NCBI RefSeq assembly: GCF_041447285.1
Contig: NZ_JBGMEB010000010.1
Coordinates: forward strand, 1 to 64,000
DNA: 64,000 nucleotides
Origin: Methanomethylovorans sp041447285
GTDB lineage: Archaea; Halobacteriota; Methanosarcinia; Methanosarcinales; Methanosarcinaceae
Reading direction: 5' to 3'
The translations under genes and the position numbers were made by a program. This document shows positions 33,487 through 43,057 of this stretch, piece by piece. Under the pieces are notes generated by a model that was not told the origin of the DNA, did not search any database, and saw only the letters and a program-made list of their open reading frames with translations. Every line of letters starts with the position of its first letter. Positions within the stretch are counted from its first letter, which is position 1.

Positions 33487-34560
33487 TTATAACATAGAAG
33501 GTATATCTTTATCCTCTTTTATCTTCTTAAAACTGTCGGGATAGTTCTCTATAAACCACACAATAAATGCAGTAACATCGATCTTGTCTTCTAATAATTT
33601 ATCTCTTTTCTTTATCCAACTGTTTTTAAGATCAGGAGATTGGAGAAGTTCAACTGCTTTGTCTAAGGCTTGAGCAGAATCATTGTAATTTAATATAAGT
33701 CCATATTTCTGCTCAAGTTCAATGAAATTACCCATTGTACCTATTAAAGAAGAAATATATATCGCCGGAGTGCCTAACAGTGCACTTTCAACTGCTACTG
33801 TAGCTCCTTCTCCTATACACATAGTTGCATAATATAGCATATCATGCAATTTTTCCGGAGCAATCTTGAGTTTGTATTTCTCCAATTCAGGCACAAGACC
33901 AATTTCTGAAGTAATGAAAACTTTCCCATATTTCTCAAGCTCTGTTGCCAGCTTGATTTTGTTCTGTATTCCATGATGACCATAATCATGGTCTGCATCC
34001 CAGGAAACGAATCTCAATATTATGAACGGATCTCCTTCATTTAGTCCGAGATCTTTTAAGACGGCTGGATTAGGCTTGAAGTAATTCGGATGAAGATATG
34101 CAAGCTCGTGGTATCCATTGTACCTTACCTGCTTCTTTCCAAGATCGTTCGTAAAAGAAGAGGGGGTACATATCACAGTTGCAAAAGGATCCATCAGCAT
34201 ATGTTCTATCTTTGCATGTTCCGTATCATCAAAAACAATAGAAGGCTTACCAATCATTTTTCCAAGGTGAGCAATATATGCATTGCCGACTCCGCCAACG
34301 AGAATATCAGGCTTGAAGGATCGTGCAATCTTGTGAAGTTTACGTTCGATTTTCAATAGTTCTGTGCCTTTTGAAAAAAAGGATGGTTTTGCACTTCCAA
34401 CTACATCGTACTGGATTCCATATGCATCCAATAAAACCAAAGACACTTCTTTGGAAACAGCTGTCATCTTACAAACATGACCTTTTTTTTCAAGGATACG
34501 AAATGCGTTTTTAAAGAAATGAACTTGAGCTGGATGACCAATATTAAAAAGTATTCTCAT
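33487..34560 (-). CDS. DUF354 family protein (GT-B-like)
   Basis: 357 residues. Begins MRILFNIGHPAQVHFFKNAF, the signature of DUF354, which shares the GT-B/UDP-GlcNAc 2-epimerase fold. Other matches are DILVGGVGNAYIAHLGKMIG, VCTPSSFTNDLGKKQVRYNG and YATMCIGEGATVAVESALLG. Members accompany archaeal glycan clusters and are thought to transfer or modify UDP-sugars; the reaction is unproven. Immediately downstream of the methyltransferase gene. Confidence 0.85.
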   Translation of the reverse strand: MRILFNIGHPAQVHFFKNAFRILEKKGHVCKMTAVSKEVSLVLLDAYGIQYDVVGSAKPSFFSKGTELLKIERKLHKIARSFKPDILVGGVGNAYIAHLGKMIGKPSIVFDDTEHAKIEHMLMDPFATVICTPSSFTNDLGKKQVRYNGYHELAYLHPNYFKPNPAVLKDLGLNEGDPFIILRFVSWDADHDYGHHGIQNKIKLATELEKYGKVFITSEIGLVPELEKYKLKIAPEKLHDMLYYATMCIGEGATVAVESALLGTPAIYISSLIGTMGNFIELEQKYGLILNYNDSAQALDKAVELLQSPDLKNSWIKKRDKLLEDKIDVTAFIVWFIENYPDSFKKIKEDKDIPSML

Positions 34561-34602
34561 GTCTTCACCATTACAAATAATCTACTCTTATAATATATAA
34601 AT

Positions 34603-35274
34603 TCACTGTTTCTTGTTACTTGCGATAAAGACCAAAGCACAAGGCAGCTTAGTTATTTTAGATACTAGAACATGCAGTCTTGTTGACATGTTGCTAATAG
34701 CAAAGCGGCGTAATATCTTTACAGTAATATGCCTGTCATAGAAATAGAACTTTTCAACTTTTCCACCTGCATCTTCAAAGAAAGAATATACCTCTTCTTT
34801 TTTATGGTTTCTCCAAGCGGTTTTTCTTACAAGACCTGTAAGATTGGAATTATGTACCATGACAAGCCTGCCATCTTCATTAAGCATTGAGAGATATTTT
34901 CTCATGACATCTTTGTTAAGATTGATCGCAAATAAAGAGAAACCTGCCATGAAGACAATATCATATTTTTCAGTAAAATATTTTTCAGGATAGTTACCAT
35001 CAGCTATTAAAAATTTCACGTTAGAATTGCGTTTAGATTTATTCTCATTCGCTTCCTTTATTTTACTTTCATCATAATCAAAGGCAATTACATTGGCACC
35101 ATATTTTTCAAACATGAATGCATGATGTCCTGTTCCGCAACCAACATCAAGAACATTCGGATTTTTTTTTCCAATTGAATGCAGACAGGTCTGTATCAAA
35201 TATTTATCTTCATCATAATATTTGAAACCAAGTTTTAAAATTAATTTGAGGCGAATTTTTTCAAACAGGTTCAT
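34603..35274 (-). CDS. class I SAM-dependent methyltransferase
   Basis: 223 residues from ATG 35274, which overlaps the stop codon of the preceding deacetylase as ATGA; the longer frame to 35343 would run antisense-free into that gene and is unlikely. SAM-binding motif I is VLDVGCGTGHHAFMFEKYG, motif II VIAFDYDES and motif IV YDIVFMAGFSLF. Translational coupling places it in the glycan operon, so methylation of a sugar or lipid carrier is the likely role. The C-terminal basic helices may touch membrane. Confidence 0.85.
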   Translation of the reverse strand: MNLFEKIRLKLILKLGFKYYDEDKYLIQTCLHSIGKKNPNVLDVGCGTGHHAFMFEKYGANVIAFDYDESKIKEANENKSKRNSNVKFLIADGNYPEKYFTEKYDIVFMAGFSLFAINLNKDVMRKYLSMLNEDGRLVMVHNSNLTGLVRKTAWRNHKKEEVYSFFEDAGGKVEKFYFYDRHITVKILRRFAISNMSTRLHVLVSKITKLPCALVFIASNKKQ

Positions 35275-36047
35275 TTTCTCATCATCCTCAATGCTCTTTT
35301 TGTTGAATTGAATGCGAGGTCCTGCAACCAGAATAAACTCCATCTAAAAGTAGTTGATGTCCATCGATCAGGATGTAATGTGATATAGAGATTATCCAAT
35401 TTTTTACTCTTTACAAGTTCAATGAGTTCATCGGTGGTATCTACACAGTACTTTTGTTTCTTGCCTGGAATGAAATCTCTCAGATTATATTTTGAATTCC
35501 AGCCTCTGCCAGTATCAGTAAAGTAGTTGAGGTTCTCTCCAAGTGATAAGTAAGCTTCTCCGATTATCCCAAAATTCTTGAAATCATATTTTTTCCACAG
35601 GTCACGATTATCAAATTTAGATAAAGAAGCTCCATGCATACTGATTGTTTTCAGGGTGCAAATACCTCTGAACCTTTTTACTTCCTCTTCAAACATCTTT
35701 ATTGCCTTTTCATAATCGCCCTTTGCATCACTCAAAGTTTCATAATGGTATCCAATTTCATGTCCCATTCCTTCGATTTGCTGTATGATCTCAGGCACAT
35801 AGATGTTTTTCTTTGCTCTGAAATAGTAAGTTGCATGTATGCCATATTCCTTTTCAATGAGAGCGGTCCTCAGTGAAGGCTTTGCCTTCCCATCAACATC
35901 GTGGCGCATCAGGACAAAACGCTCTGGAAGATCATTTTTTGCACTGAGGTATTGCTCTATGGTAATGGATGTATAGTTATCAGCTAATGCAGAGCAGAGC
36001 TGGTGGAACTTCTCTGTTGTAAAATCGAGATCCTGAAAATTTAACAT
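35271..36047 (-). CDS. polysaccharide deacetylase-like protein
   Basis: 258 residues, closely related to the first half of the protein upstream: both have LDF(T/S)xxKF, F(V/I)(L/I)MRHD(V/I)D, ATYYFR, EIGYHYE and (S/C)MHGxxLSKFDNRDLW. The MRHDVD Asp pair and the HYE and HPDRW positions follow the NodB fold. The family is the DUF-type deacetylase common in envelope clusters. Its start overlaps the end of 36041-37750 by seven bases, so the two are coupled. Likely a tandem duplication product. Confidence 0.8.
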   Translation of the reverse strand: MLNFQDLDFTTEKFHQLCSALADNYTSITIEQYLSAKNDLPERFVLMRHDVDGKAKPSLRTALIEKEYGIHATYYFRAKKNIYVPEIIQQIEGMGHEIGYHYETLSDAKGDYEKAIKMFEEEVKRFRGICTLKTISMHGASLSKFDNRDLWKKYDFKNFGIIGEAYLSLGENLNYFTDTGRGWNSKYNLRDFIPGKKQKYCVDTTDELIELVKSKKLDNLYITLHPDRWTSTTFRWSLFWLQDLAFNSTKRALRMMRK

Positions 36048-37750
36048 TTGGAATCACCTTTTGATTTCAAATCGTTTACCAGATCTCTCAATGGGACTGT
36101 CTTCACGTCATCGAGGTTCTTTAGTATGTAGCGAATCCTCTGTTCAACAATATCTCCTTTAATTACCCAATAGAAGGGACGACCTTTACCAACTTTTGGA
36201 AACTCTTCCTTGCAAATATCAATAGGATGGAAGTAAAATATAGTATGTCCTCTGTTAAGGCTTTGCCGGATTCCTTTTAAGATCAGGTTAGCACCCAAAA
36301 ACCTCAACATTGGTCCACCTGATGTGGGTATTTTTATCCCAATATTGTAGTAGGACCATGGGAACTCTATAAGATCTCCGGTCTTAGCAGGCTCCAAGCT
36401 TCCAGGTGCCGGGAAATAAGGAATTGTCGAAACGCAATTCAAGGAAGAATCTGTCTTATTATATAATGAATTCACAGATACTGAGGAGTCATACTCAAAG
36501 CCCATTTTTCGAAGTGAATCGAGCATTTGTCCCGTCACTGCTGCATTTGGTGCACGGAAACCAATTACTTTTTGTCCGGAAGCCTTTTCTAGTATTTCCT
36601 TTGCTTCCATCGTACTCTTCTCGAACTCTTCTATTGTCAACAACGGTTTTTTTGTATTTGGGTTAATGCTGCACCTATGGTCAGCTCCATGACAGGCGAT
36701 TTCATGTCCCCTTGCAGCAATAGATTCAATTAAACCCGGATAATGTTCTGCAACATCCGCTACAATGAAGAACGTGGCAGTCATATGGAATTCATCAAGA
36801 ATATCGAGAACTCTTTTTGTTGGCTCGCTCAAATAGTCATATCTTCCTTCCCAATTTTCAAAGAATTCTTTTACATCTTTATAGACCGAAAAGTCAGATC
36901 CACACACCGAAGGAATATGGTACCAATCTTCAATGTCTACAGTTATTGATAAACTGCGGTCTACATGCAAGAGATTCTTTCTCCCGGCATATTGGATCAA
37001 TATATTTTTACCAAAATTGACTCCAAGGTCCATGGAATAGTATGCACTCCACGAAAGAATATTTGATGACCATCTTTCCGGATGCGTAAGAATATAAAGA
37101 TTATTTTGTTTTTTGCTTTCTATAAGCCCTATCAGGCCATCTGTATCATTGAGGTCAATCTGCTGTGCATTACTTGGGATGTAATCTCTCATATTGTCCT
37201 TAATGCCCCAGCACCTGCCGGTATCTGAAAAATAGTTAAGGTCATCTCCTACGGATAAGTAAGCCTCTCCTACTATACCATAGTCCTTATAATTATAGGC
37301 CTTCCAAAGATCACGGTTGTCAAACTTTGATAGGGGTCTTCCATGCATGCAAATTGTTTTGACAGTACTAATCTTCCTCAATTTCTCCAGGTTACTACGG
37401 AAAAGTTCGATAGCCTTTTCCTGGTCACCGTTGGTTTCACTTAACACCTCATAGTGATATCCAATCTCATGACCCATTTTTTCAATTTGCTTTATTATTT
37501 TAGTGTGGAATATCCCATTATTTGATCTGAAATAATACGTTGCCCTGATCCCAAGCTCATGCTCTACCTTTGCAGTTTTCAGTGCATTTCCCGGAAATCG
37601 GTCTATATCATGCCGCATTATTATAAATTTATCAGGGTGTCGTTTTTCAAAATAGTCTAAAACCGTTATAGTTGGATAGTTCCTGGATATTGATTCGCAT
37701 ATCTGTCGAAATTTTGGAAGAGAAAAATCAAGTTTCTCAAGAGAAAACAT
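36041..37750 (-). CDS. fusion of two polysaccharide deacetylase domains
   Basis: 569 residues. Half one (1 to about 255) matches the neighbouring gene (IIMRHDIDRFPG, GYHYEVLSE, CMHGRPLSKFDNRDLW, LTHPERW). Half two (about 265-569) is the exopolysaccharide type with SLSITVDIEDWYHIPS at its start, FFIVADVAEHYPGLIESIAA, HEIACHGADHR, VIGFRAPNAAVTG and IFYFHPIDI, as in XrtA/PEP-CTERM-associated deacetylases. All catalytic motifs are present in half two. The fusion would act twice on one glycan or pair a binding with a catalytic domain. Confidence 0.85.
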   Translation of the reverse strand: MFSLEKLDFSLPKFRQICESISRNYPTITVLDYFEKRHPDKFIIMRHDIDRFPGNALKTAKVEHELGIRATYYFRSNNGIFHTKIIKQIEKMGHEIGYHYEVLSETNGDQEKAIELFRSNLEKLRKISTVKTICMHGRPLSKFDNRDLWKAYNYKDYGIVGEAYLSVGDDLNYFSDTGRCWGIKDNMRDYIPSNAQQIDLNDTDGLIGLIESKKQNNLYILTHPERWSSNILSWSAYYSMDLGVNFGKNILIQYAGRKNLLHVDRSLSITVDIEDWYHIPSVCGSDFSVYKDVKEFFENWEGRYDYLSEPTKRVLDILDEFHMTATFFIVADVAEHYPGLIESIAARGHEIACHGADHRCSINPNTKKPLLTIEEFEKSTMEAKEILEKASGQKVIGFRAPNAAVTGQMLDSLRKMGFEYDSSVSVNSLYNKTDSSLNCVSTIPYFPAPGSLEPAKTGDLIEFPWSYYNIGIKIPTSGGPMLRFLGANLILKGIRQSLNRGHTIFYFHPIDICKEEFPKVGKGRPFYWVIKGDIVEQRIRYILKNLDDVKTVPLRDLVNDLKSKGDSKC

Positions 37751-37882
37751 CAGGTATCACCACTGGCAGAAGATAGAGCAAGCTTTACTATTGCATGGAA
37801 ATGATATGTTCTAAGTGTCATCATCTCTACAGTATCATGTAACTTATCGGATTTGTAATTATTATGTCTAAAAACATATTAA

Positions 37883-39457
37883 TTAGTTCCAGTTCCCATT
37901 TTGGGCCTCTATTTCTCCATTTTGTATTCTTTTGTCAGACTCCTGCATATCAAACAACATTGCAAACAGAGTAAACTGTATTCCGGTAATTAGGAGAAGA
38001 GCATCAAGTATCAGAAAATTTGGTGAAACTGCCCAACCTAAGAACAGTCTAGTTACGCCTATATACAACCCTAATAATACACCAAGAGGCACAAGTGTCA
38101 TTCCAAGGGCATAGAAGAACACTAAAGGATGGAAATCCAGTACCATATACTTCATCTTCAAACGCCATAGGAATTTCCTAAATAGCATCCTGGATACACG
38201 GAACATGAATTTGCTATATTTGATAGAAGACTTTTCCTGACCATAACGAGCTGGCATTGTAATGTCCATTGTGCGGAACCCAAAGGTATTGAGTTTCACA
38301 AGCATATCGTTACAGTAACCGTAGTAAGTAAAAAGAGTATCTATATCAATCCCAGATAGGGCTCTTCGGGAAATAGCTGTATAGCCGTTTTGAGGGTCCA
38401 TAATATGCCAGTAGCCGCTACTGATCTTATTAATCAGGGAAAGAATCGAATTCCCAAACAAACGCCATTTGCTCATACCACCTCTAAACTCTTTGCTCAT
38501 GAGGCGATTGCCTTTGGTATAATCAGCTTTACCCTGAATAACTGGCATGAGCAGTTTCGGAAGCTGATCAGGGTTCATTTGGTTATCTCCACCCATAACC
38601 ACTATAATATCCATGTTCTCTTTCAGAGCTCTTTTGTATCCATGCAGAATGGCTGCTCCAACTCCCTGATTCACTTCGTGTGTGATCACATGCAAGCGAG
38701 AGTCTTTTATTGATTCCAGTACCTTTGCGGTGGAATCTGTGCTTGAATCATTGATCACATAGATCCTGGAAATGTATGGAGGGATGCCATCAACAGTAAT
38801 CTTGATGAGTTTTTCTTCATTATATGCAGGAATAACTACGCCAATCTTCTTTGAGTATAAAACAGCATGTGCCTCATTATTAAACATGCCTACTTCAACA
38901 GTTTTTACGTCAAGGCCTGCATCTTGCACATCCTTAAGCAAAGAAAACTCAACCGGAACTTTTGTCCCATCAAATTTCAGAAAATCAAAAGTATTGGATG
39001 AAAAGGCACTGAAGCCTACATATTGGCTTTCAGAAAAGTCACATGTTTCCCCTACCACTGCCTGTTGCTTTTTACCATTTTTATCAATTAGGATAACGGG
39101 CATACATTCATGGCCTTTGAACTCCCCGGTAACAACATCGGATTGTAACCAGAAAATTGGCTCCAGAAGTCTGGGAATATCGTCGGGATTATGACAGCCG
39201 TTTGGATAGATAGTTACAATTATCTTTGGCTTTACTTTATATGCTTCCTGAAAGCCACTTTTTAAAGCCTCTGCTCTACCAAGGGGTTTTGGATGGGAAA
39301 CAAGTTTTGTGTCCATGCTGGTAGCAATGAATGATGTAGCATCATCACTACCATCATCAACAACTATAATGTCATCAACATACGATCGCGTTTTCTTAAT
39401 GACATCCCTAAGATATACTTCTTCATTATAAGCAGGAATTACAGCAACTATTGTCAA
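37883..39457 (-). CDS. double-domain GT2 glycosyltransferase with C-terminal membrane helices
   Basis: 524 residues. Domain one (1 to about 205) starts VAVIPAYNEEVYLRDVIKKT, but where a GT2 enzyme has its DxD it reads TIYPNGCHNPDDIP, so it probably lacks activity. Domain two (about 208-430) starts GVVIPAYNEEKLIKITVDGI and keeps a metal-site-like VVMGGDNQMNPDQLP and MDPQNGYTAISR, as in DPM1/GtrB-type enzymes that load sugars on polyprenyl phosphate. Two helices follow (about 440-505). It heads the minus-strand glycan operon. Confidence 0.88.
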   Translation of the reverse strand: MTIVAVIPAYNEEVYLRDVIKKTRSYVDDIIVVDDGSDDATSFIATSMDTKLVSHPKPLGRAEALKSGFQEAYKVKPKIIVTIYPNGCHNPDDIPRLLEPIFWLQSDVVTGEFKGHECMPVILIDKNGKKQQAVVGETCDFSESQYVGFSAFSSNTFDFLKFDGTKVPVEFSLLKDVQDAGLDVKTVEVGMFNNEAHAVLYSKKIGVVIPAYNEEKLIKITVDGIPPYISRIYVINDSSTDSTAKVLESIKDSRLHVITHEVNQGVGAAILHGYKRALKENMDIIVVMGGDNQMNPDQLPKLLMPVIQGKADYTKGNRLMSKEFRGGMSKWRLFGNSILSLINKISSGYWHIMDPQNGYTAISRRALSGIDIDTLFTYYGYCNDMLVKLNTFGFRTMDITMPARYGQEKSSIKYSKFMFRVSRMLFRKFLWRLKMKYMVLDFHPLVFFYALGMTLVPLGVLLGLYIGVTRLFLGWAVSPNFLILDALLLITGIQFTLFAMLFDMQESDKRIQNGEIEAQNGNWN

Positions 39458-39738
39458 ATATTTAGCCCCCGCATTAAAAGCCGGAAGGTGGTATACTTTA
39501 AGTAAACCTCACATTCGCTTTGTATCGCTATGTGCATAATTATCTGATATCTATCACTGCAAACCAATATAAATGTTTCTTTATAATTCAGTTTCATTTA
39601 AATAAATATCCTAATATAAGGCAAAATGAATGCAAAGTAAATCTGACAAACAAATTCGCAATTTATTTATATATTTTTTAAGTATACTGAAATAGCTTGG
39701 CCACAACGATTTAATCCAATAATGCAAATTATGTTCCG
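39458..39738. promoter_or_regulatory. divergent promoter region
   Basis: About 280 bp between the GT2 operon (minus) and the COG2522-like regulator (plus). It is very AT-rich, with TTTATTTATATATTTTTTAAG at about 39664-39684 as the probable TATA element for the regulator. No distinct operator recognised. Confidence 0.45.
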
Positions 39739-40062
39739 ATGAAATTACCTTGTCAAACTATAGTATGGGATGTGCTGCCAGCAATAAGGGCAGCTATAGC
39801 TGAAGAGCTTGTGAATATTGGTGTATCCCAACAGGAAACTGCCCGTCTGCTAGATATGGCTCCTTCTGCAATTTCTCAATATCTTTCAAAGAAGAGAGGG
39901 TACAGAATAGAATTCGAAGATGATGTTAAGATGGCTATAAGATCACTTGCACAAGACTTGAGCAGAGAGGAAGTTGAAAATCTCCCCCAGCGTATATGTG
40001 GTATTTGCACAATGCTACGTGATCCTTATTCTGGCTGCAATTCAAGCTGCAAGAACGATTAA
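39739..40062 (+). CDS. HTH regulator with C-terminal Cys cluster (COG2522-like)
   Basis: 107 residues. A Xre-type helix-turn-helix (GVSQQETARLLDMAPSAISQ) is followed by YLSKKRGYRIEFEDDVKMAI and a Cys-rich end CGICTMLRDPYSGCNSSC. Four Cys in C-x2-C-x10-C-x3-C could hold an Fe-S cluster or zinc, making it a candidate redox or metal sensor. This family is typical of methanogens. Its position opposite the glycan operon suggests, but does not prove, that it controls it. Confidence 0.8.
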   Translation: MKLPCQTIVWDVLPAIRAAIAEELVNIGVSQQETARLLDMAPSAISQYLSKKRGYRIEFEDDVKMAIRSLAQDLSREEVENLPQRICGICTMLRDPYSGCNSSCKND

Positions 40063-40106
40063 AGCAAAGATGCTTCGAACATTTTTGTCCTTTTAGTTAT
40101 TCTGAA

Positions 40107-40355
40107 TCAATATCCGCTATTGTCTCCAGAATTCCCTTCATCTTTCAAATACTCTTCAGCATCTGCATTGTTCCAGACTTTCTTAGGTGATCCACTATAA
40201 CTATCAGTCTGATTCACTTCTTTTTTCGTGAGAACCAATTTGTTATCTTCAACTTCTATTACAATCTCATCATTAATCGACAGATTCATTTTTTTGATCA
40301 CAGCATCAGGAAGTTGAATTTTGTGATCACTGGTGACCTTAACACTAATAGCCAT
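40107..40355 (-). CDS. AbrB/SpoVT-like small DNA-binding protein
   Basis: 82 residues. The first 45 form a swapped-hairpin AbrB domain (AISVKVTSDHKIQLPDAVIK...INDEIVIEVEDNKLVLTK). The tail is polar and acidic. Such proteins are antitoxins or transition regulators. No PIN-domain or other toxin gene adjoins it, so an orphan regulator is more likely. Confidence 0.8.
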   Translation of the reverse strand: MAISVKVTSDHKIQLPDAVIKKMNLSINDEIVIEVEDNKLVLTKKEVNQTDSYSGSPKKVWNNADAEEYLKDEGNSGDNSGY

Positions 40356-40412
40356 ATTATTATCTTGATTATATGTGTGCTATAAATATTTAAATGCTTT
40401 ACTAATACTTTC

Positions 40413-41369
40413 CTATTGCATCTCTAAAAGAAGGGCTTTTACAGTTTCTCTTACATTTTCCTCGCTACCCATTTCAGGATTCCAGCCTAATTCTTTTAGT
40501 TTCTCGATGGAAAGCATCATTTTAGGCACGTCACCTTTCCATCCCTGTGAGCCTCCTGTATACACGAATTTCGGGTCAAGTTTCATCTGCTCAGCTACTA
40601 TTTCGCCTATACGGGTAGCAGAAATGGTATCTTCTGAACCGATATTGAAAATATTAGACTGGTCATCGCCTTTATTAACAACGAACATCATGGCATCCAC
40701 ACATTCCCGCACATGGAGATAAGATTTTGATTGTCTGCCGTCGCCAAGGATCTCCAATTGAGAGTTCTCTTTTTTCAGTTTATTGATAAAATCAACAATA
40801 ATGCCATGTGTGCCCCTGTCACCTATTATGTTTGCAAAACGGAAGATCCAGGATCTCATATCAAAAGTATGGCAGTAGGCTGTTATCATCGCCTCGCAGG
40901 CAAGCTTAGATGCCCCATACATGGAAATTGGCATAAGTGGGCCATAATTTTCAGGAGTTGGAATCTCATTCGCTTCCCCATAAATGGTAGATGATGAGGT
41001 AAAAGCGATATTCTTTACTCCCTGCTTGTTCATAGCTTCAAGAAGGTTGTATGTGGCCAGAATATTTTGATCAAAATGCATTCTGGTGTTAGAAACTCCA
41101 ATCCTTACATCAGGATTGGCTGCAAGGTGAAATACCAGCTCAACATTATCACATGCATTGATAATCTGATCAGGTTGGAGCATGTCCCCGTTTATGAACT
41201 TAAAATGCGGTTTATTCATATGATGTGCAATAAACTCCATTTTGCCTGAAGTCATGTTATCAAAAACCACTACATCATGTCCATCTTCAAGAAGCCTGTC
41301 TACAACATGACTTCCAATAAAGCCAGCACCACCTGTAACAAGTACTTTTTTAGCTGATTCCAAGATCAT
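40413..41369 (-). CDS. NAD-dependent sugar epimerase/dehydratase (UDP-glucose 4-epimerase-like)
   Basis: 318 residues from ATG 41369 (GGTG eight bases upstream; the frame is open to 41429, but with a hydrophobic extension atypical for the family). It is an extended SDR enzyme: GGAGFIGSH at 13-21 binds NAD, the catalytic set is SSSTIYG and YGASK, and FRFANIIGDRG and RQSKSYLHVRECVDAM are conserved. It likely supplies UDP-galactose or a similar sugar for the nearby glycan cluster. Confidence 0.88.
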   Translation of the reverse strand: MILESAKKVLVTGGAGFIGSHVVDRLLEDGHDVVVFDNMTSGKMEFIAHHMNKPHFKFINGDMLQPDQIINACDNVELVFHLAANPDVRIGVSNTRMHFDQNILATYNLLEAMNKQGVKNIAFTSSSTIYGEANEIPTPENYGPLMPISMYGASKLACEAMITAYCHTFDMRSWIFRFANIIGDRGTHGIIVDFINKLKKENSQLEILGDGRQSKSYLHVRECVDAMMFVVNKGDDQSNIFNIGSEDTISATRIGEIVAEQMKLDPKFVYTGGSQGWKGDVPKMMLSIEKLKELGWNPEMGSEENVRETVKALLLEMQ

Positions 41370-41580
41370 TCTTTCACCATTCTTAAAACATAAGGTAATA
41401 GTTAATAGAAAACATAATCCCAGAAACATATTTAATAGTTTTGAATATTTATAGCAGAAAATCCGGGACTTAAAGTGAACTATAAGTTATAAAAAATATA
41501 CGAATAGTACTTTTGTAGAAACTGGAATCTCAATAAATTCAACAAAAAAGTTAAAAATGTCTGATCCAAGCTGGAGTAGC

Positions 41581-42279
41581 TCAGATCAACTTCTTCAGTT
41601 TCTCTACAAGCTCCTGCTGGATACAGGCAGTGCGGTCGCCGCCGCAGACCATACCGCGGATACCGATTATATCTGGCTGGATGCGCTTAAGAGTAGGCAG
41701 GTCTTCAAACTTAAGAGTTCCCGCAAGAGCAGATTCCATCCCTAACTCACGAATAGACCCGGTGAATTGCGCAAGTTCCTCTTCGGACATGAATTCAAAA
41801 GTAGAGCGGCCGTCCTTGATGCCAGTATCGACCATTACAACATCCACGCCAGCTTTCTTACCGATCGCCGGAAGCAGGAATGGAGAAATAGAGTTAATGC
41901 GCTTGTAATCAGAATAGCCGGATGCGACAACCTTTCTGGAAGGATCGAAATCCTTGACAGCTTTGTTGATATTTGTTAGCATTTCCAGAGCCTGATCTTC
42001 AGTCTGCACATCATAAAGACCGACCTTTACATATTGGGCACCTGCAACAGCAGCACCCAGAGCTGCCAGAGATGCAGTCCCGGGTTTGTAATTGAAATCA
42101 CCAATCGTTGCACTTATGGGTTTTTTAGAACCAATGGCTTCCTTCACTGATCTGATGACCCAGGGGAAGTTCGCTCCCAGAGAGCCTTCTTTTGGGTTCT
42201 TGACATCAATTATGTCAGCACCACCTTTGTATGCAGCGATTGCCTCTTCTTCGTTTATTGGGCTGACCAGTAATTTCAT
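41581..42279 (-). CDS. mfnB: (5-formylfuran-3-yl)methyl phosphate synthase
   Basis: 232 residues, full length. MfnB makes the furan precursor of methanofuran from two glyceraldehyde 3-phosphates. The family opening MKLLVSPINEEEAIAAYKGG, the Schiff-base Lys region DVKNPKEGSLGANFPWVI, and GVDVVMVDTGIKDGRSTFEF are all present. Methanofuran carries the first C1 unit in methanogenesis. It is divergent from a HisA-like gene. Confidence 0.93.
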   Translation of the reverse strand: MKLLVSPINEEEAIAAYKGGADIIDVKNPKEGSLGANFPWVIRSVKEAIGSKKPISATIGDFNYKPGTASLAALGAAVAGAQYVKVGLYDVQTEDQALEMLTNINKAVKDFDPSRKVVASGYSDYKRINSISPFLLPAIGKKAGVDVVMVDTGIKDGRSTFEFMSEEELAQFTGSIRELGMESALAGTLKFEDLPTLKRIQPDIIGIRGMVCGGDRTACIQQELVEKLKKLI

Positions 42280-42326
42280 AGTAATAACCTCTATTTTATA
42301 GCATGAGAGCGCCTATCAGTTAATAT

Positions 42327-43037
42327 ATGTTTCGTATCGTTTTCGTATTGGATTTATATAATTCGAATGTGGTGCATGCACAAGGTGGAAACAGGAAGAA
42401 CTACCGTCCTGTACACCTGACAAGCCGCATCTGTACAACCTCAGAACCTCTACAGCTCCTGGAGGAGGTAAAACCAAAGGAAGCCTATATTGCAGATCTC
42501 AATGCCCTGCAGGCAGAAGGTCCCCATAACACCAATTTTGCGACGATAAAGCAAATCTCTTCACGAGTCACTACGATGCTGGATCCTGGTGTCTCATCAC
42601 TAGAAAATGTAATTGAAGCAAGTGCTCTTGCGGATACCATTATCCTTGGGACTGAGACCGCGTCCTTGCAGACCATAAGGGAAGTTGCTGCACTTCTGCC
42701 AGGTAGAGTAAATGTAAGTATTGATAAAAAGCATGGGAAAGTACTTACTTCTGATCCTCTCATGCCTAGTGAACCTACTGAGATCATACGCGAGCTCAAT
42801 GCTCTGGACATACAAAATATCATCATCCTTGATATGGACAGGGTAGGTACATCCAGTGGTGTAGATTCACAATTCTTAAGTAACATTGTTTCCATCTCCA
42901 AACACGACGTGCTTCTTGGAGGCGGTGTAAAAGATGTCCAAGATATCAAAAAGCTTGAGAGTATAGGAATCAAAGGAGCCCTTGTGGCAACTTCATTGCA
43001 CAATGGTTCAATACCGCTATTTATGGCACAACACTGA
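42327..43037 (+). CDS. HisA/HisF-related TIM-barrel protein
   Basis: 236 residues. It resembles the phosphoribosylformimino isomerase fold: FRIVFVLDLYNSNVVHAQGG at the start, AYIADLNALQ, TMLDPGVSS, TIILGTETAS, IIILDMDRVGTSSG, LLGGGVKDVQDIKKLESIGI and GALVATSLHNG near phosphate-binding loops. It lacks the exact catalytic surroundings of HisA, and methanogens carry a separate HisA, so it probably has another role. The divergent placement beside mfnB hints at methanofuran or another cofactor pathway (inference). Confidence 0.8.
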   Translation: MFRIVFVLDLYNSNVVHAQGGNRKNYRPVHLTSRICTTSEPLQLLEEVKPKEAYIADLNALQAEGPHNTNFATIKQISSRVTTMLDPGVSSLENVIEASALADTIILGTETASLQTIREVAALLPGRVNVSIDKKHGKVLTSDPLMPSEPTEIIRELNALDIQNIIILDMDRVGTSSGVDSQFLSNIVSISKHDVLLGGGVKDVQDIKKLESIGIKGALVATSLHNGSIPLFMAQH

Positions 43038-43057
43038 CGAGAATAAAGGTGACATGT

